64,000 nt of DNA, taken from assembly GCA_004020365.1 (NCBI GenBank), contig SAQR01000036.1, forward strand, positions 1 to 64,000, read 5' to 3'. Each line of letters starts with the position of its first letter. The first letter of the stretch is position 1. This stretch comes from Mesorhizobium sp. (lineage in GTDB: Bacteria > Pseudomonadota > Alphaproteobacteria > Rhizobiales > Rhizobiaceae). Under the pieces are notes generated by a model, which was given only the letters and a program-made list of their open reading frames with translations, did not search any database and had not been told where the DNA came from. Shown piece after piece: positions 62,313-64,000 of the stretch. Made by a program: the position numbers and the translations under genes.

Positions 62313-62804
62313 GTGATCAATATGCCTGCATTGCGCCGGCCTGACATTTCCGCCTGGCGCGGAACGCTTGCTCCGCGCCGGCTTCTCAAATTCGCTTCGA
62401 TAGGACTTGCGGCCACAGTCCTCTATGCGCTTTGGGCCTGGCTCTTCACCAGTGCCGGGTCAAGATACCTGTCACCGGCCACAGCCTCCGTCGCCGCCTA
62501 TGCGGTCGCGGCAATATTCTCCTATCTCGGCCACAAGTTCTTCACCTTCATGTCGGCGGGCTCGCATCGATTCGAAGCGCCGCGTTTCGCAGTGCTCACC
62601 GGTTTCGGTCTTGCCGCCGCCTATCTCCTTCCGCTGCTCCTCGTCGGGCAGTTCGGCCTGCCGGTCGCGATTCCGATCCTGCTCACTTGTATTCTCATTC
62701 CGGTGGTCAACTTTGTCGTTCTCGAACGCTGGATCTTTTCCACCAGCGTCAGGCCTGACCGTGACCCAGAGCGGGTGCCGCTTGTGCGAAAATCCGGTGC
62801 TTAA
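62313..62804 (+). CDS. GtrA-family membrane protein
   Basis: 163 residues from a GTG start with GGGAG 7 bp upstream. Four predicted membrane helices match the GtrA pattern: LLKFASIGLAATVLYALWAW, TASVAAYAVAAIFSYLGHKF, FTFMSAGSHRFEAPRFAVLT, then ILLTCILIPVVNFVVLERWI. Members help move lipid-linked sugars across the membrane. There is no adjacent glycosyltransferase to indicate the sugar. The 128 bp before it contain a palindrome-like word (AATGCATGTCGCGCAAAAG) of the repeat type seen at 119-160. Confidence 0.85.
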   Translation: MINMPALRRPDISAWRGTLAPRRLLKFASIGLAATVLYALWAWLFTSAGSRYLSPATASVAAYAVAAIFSYLGHKFFTFMSAGSHRFEAPRFAVLTGFGLAAAYLLPLLLVGQFGLPVAIPILLTCILIPVVNFVVLERWIFSTSVRPDRDPERVPLVRKSGA

Positions 62805-62830
62805 ACAAAGAGATAGACGGCGATACGGCT

Positions 62831-63448
62831 CTAGCCAGGATAGGTCACCCGCCGCAGCGTCAGATTGATCCGCCCGCCATTCCTGAGCAGTGCCGAGGTC
62901 GACGGATAGATACGGTCGACGCCGTGAAAACAGAGGCGGCCTTCGCCACCAAGCACGACGACGTCGCCGCTTTTCAGCCTGAACGACTTGGTGCCGCCTT
63001 CGCGCGTGCTCTGGCCGACCCTGAACAGGCAATCGTCGCCCAGTGAAACGGAGACGACCGGCGCGGAGAAATCGATCTCGTCGCGGTCCTGATGGAGGCC
63101 CATCTTCGCGTCGGGCGAATAGAAATTGACCAGGCAGGCCTCCGGCGGATGGGGATAGGCAGACACCTCGCGCCACAGCTCCAGCAGCACGTCCGGGATC
63201 GGCGGCCAGGGCATTCCGGTCACCGGGTGCGTCGGCTGGTAGCGATAGCCGTGCTCCTTGTCGGTGACCCAGCCAAGCGAACCGCAATTGGTCATGCGCA
63301 CGCTCATCTCCTTGCCGGTGCGCGGCATCGCCGGCACGAACAGCGGCGCTTCCTGCACGACTTGCCTCACATCCTCGACCAGCGCTTCTTGCACGGCGCG
63401 GGACAGATAGCCGGGCATGTGGCGGACGCCTTTGGGCAGAACGAGCAT
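62831..63448 (-). CDS. alkB: DNA repair dioxygenase AlkB
   Basis: 205 residues from MLVLPKGVRHMPGYLSR at 63448. The frame extends to 63526 without similarity. The Fe(II)/2-oxoglutarate motif H-x-D is in MGLHQDRDEIDF, the distal His is in GRLCFHGVDRIYPS, and the 2-oxoglutarate-binding Arg in RINLTLRRV. It removes methyl groups such as 1-methyladenine from DNA. It is convergent with the GtrA gene. Confidence 0.93.
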   Translation of the reverse strand: MLVLPKGVRHMPGYLSRAVQEALVEDVRQVVQEAPLFVPAMPRTGKEMSVRMTNCGSLGWVTDKEHGYRYQPTHPVTGMPWPPIPDVLLELWREVSAYPHPPEACLVNFYSPDAKMGLHQDRDEIDFSAPVVSVSLGDDCLFRVGQSTREGGTKSFRLKSGDVVVLGGEGRLCFHGVDRIYPSTSALLRNGGRINLTLRRVTYPG

Positions 63449-63560
63449 GGTCGCTTGATCCGTTGGTCTGCAAACGACCAGAATGCCACCATCAAACGAA
63501 AACGGCGACCCGAAAGCCGCCGCCATTGTCGATTGCTGTTGCCGATCTGGCTCGATCTGG

Positions 63561-64000
63561 TCAGGCCTGATCGAGATCGGGGATGCGCAGGACCTGCCCC
63601 GGATAGATCTTGTCCGGGTCGGTCAGCATCGGCTTGTTGGCCTCGAAAATGATCGTGTTCTTCGCACCCTTGCCATAGCTCTTTTCGGCGATCTTCCAGA
63701 GATTGTCGCCTTTCTTGATCGTGTAGAAGGTCGGTTGCTTGGCCGGGGCTGCTGGCGTGCCGGCCTCGGGTGCGGCGACCTGCAATTCATCCGCCTGCAC
63801 CTTGGACACGCCGAGCGTGTTGCCGACGGCGATGACGGCTTTTTCGAAGATCGACTGATCCTTGACTACGCCTTTCAGCACAGCCGTATCGCCCTTGACG
63901 TCGACTTCTACATTGTCGGTGCCGAGCGCGTGCGAATCGAGTTCTTTCTTCAGCGTATCGGCGGTCGGCTCCGGCTCATCGTCGCCGAAGCCGAGCTTCT
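63561..64000 (-). CDS. LysM/BON-type peptidoglycan-binding protein, 5' end outside the window
   Basis: The gene is read up to the window edge, so the N-terminus is missing. The visible part has a BON-like segment (LKKELDSHALGTDNVEVDVK, then LKGVVKDQSIFEKAVIAVGN) followed by a LysM domain (TFYTIKKGDNLWKIAEKSYG, PMLTDPDKIYPGQVLRIPDL). This matches Kbp/YgaU-like proteins that bind peptidoglycan and, in E. coli, potassium. Alternatively it is a larger LysM protein. Confidence 0.85.
   Translation of the reverse strand, partial: KLGFGDDEPEPTADTLKKELDSHALGTDNVEVDVKGDTAVLKGVVKDQSIFEKAVIAVGNTLGVSKVQADELQVAAPEAGTPAAPAKQPTFYTIKKGDNLWKIAEKSYGKGAKNTIIFEANKPMLTDPDKIYPGQVLRIPDLDQA

Overview
The window is a chromosomal segment of a high-GC alphaproteobacterium of the order Rhizobiales, most likely Mesorhizobium. 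The grounds are the iolR-iolC-iolD-iolE-iolB order, a secDF fusion, the hslV/hslU and hisB-H-A-F-E arrangements, and several intergenic palindromic repeats of the rhizobial RIME type (remnants such as GATCATGC, or AAACCGG beside CTTTTCGGGATCATG). Genus is inferred from gene content only; there is no rRNA or tRNA gene to confirm it.

Layout. (1) 1-13 kb is an accessory-looking stretch. It holds a C-terminal remnant of a HlyD-type secretion protein, a ribbon-helix-helix protein, a LysR regulator beside a three-subunit periplasmic molybdenum aldehyde oxidoreductase (PaoABC type) with an exported cupin, and an SDR plus QueA-like pair behind a SoxR-type promoter. It also holds a flavin monooxygenase with a one-base frameshift and a quinone-oxidoreductase/HxlR pair. 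(2) 13-25 kb holds a winged-helix/TPR regulator, a GFA protein, an ArsR-like regulator with a truncated SRPBCC partner, a second LysR, SecDF, a decayed SRPBCC gene, an NTF2-like protein, and a dehydrogenase facing a second HxlR copy broken by a TGA. (3) 23.6-29 kb is a LacI-controlled CUT2-type sugar ABC transporter. (4) 29-31.7 kb holds phnN, phnM and a DUF1045 gene, which form the tail of a C-P lyase pathway without the lyase. (5) 31.8-40 kb is the iolR-C-D-E-(small membrane protein)-B operon with a divergent Gfo/Idh/MocA dehydrogenase. (6) 40.2-41.5 kb is DAHP synthase behind an aromatic-rich leader peptide and terminator. (7) 41.7-42.6 kb is a VapBC-type module and an integrase remnant. 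(8) 42.6-51.8 kb holds an SDR, inositol dehydrogenase, an ABC transporter whose binding protein resembles rhizopine-binding proteins, a LacI regulator, and a desaturase-like oxygenase + Rieske ferredoxin + ferredoxin reductase set matching MocD-MocE-MocF. (9) 52-64 kb is housekeeping: DUF1402, hslU, a GNAT-UPF0314 fusion, hslV, the his genes, coaA, GtrA, AlkB and a LysM protein cut by the window edge.

How the parts fit. Regions 5 and 8 together look like a complete route for importing inositol or inositol-like compounds, oxidising them and degrading them. The mocDEF-like genes suggest that the entry compound may be a methylated inosamine (rhizopine). Two matching CATCA-N3-TGATG dyads, one beside lacI/mocD and one upstream of the transporter, suggest that one LacI protein joins uptake to demethylation. 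A GGAA-N6-TTCC palindrome before iolC is the expected IolR site. The most striking regulatory structure is the 25-codon leader with a Phe-Trp-Tyr-Phe-Ser-Tyr run followed by a perfect hairpin-U6 terminator upstream of DAHP synthase. The region also shows clear gene decay: a frameshift, a nonsense codon, a 4-bp duplication, a truncation, and integrase and HlyD remnants.
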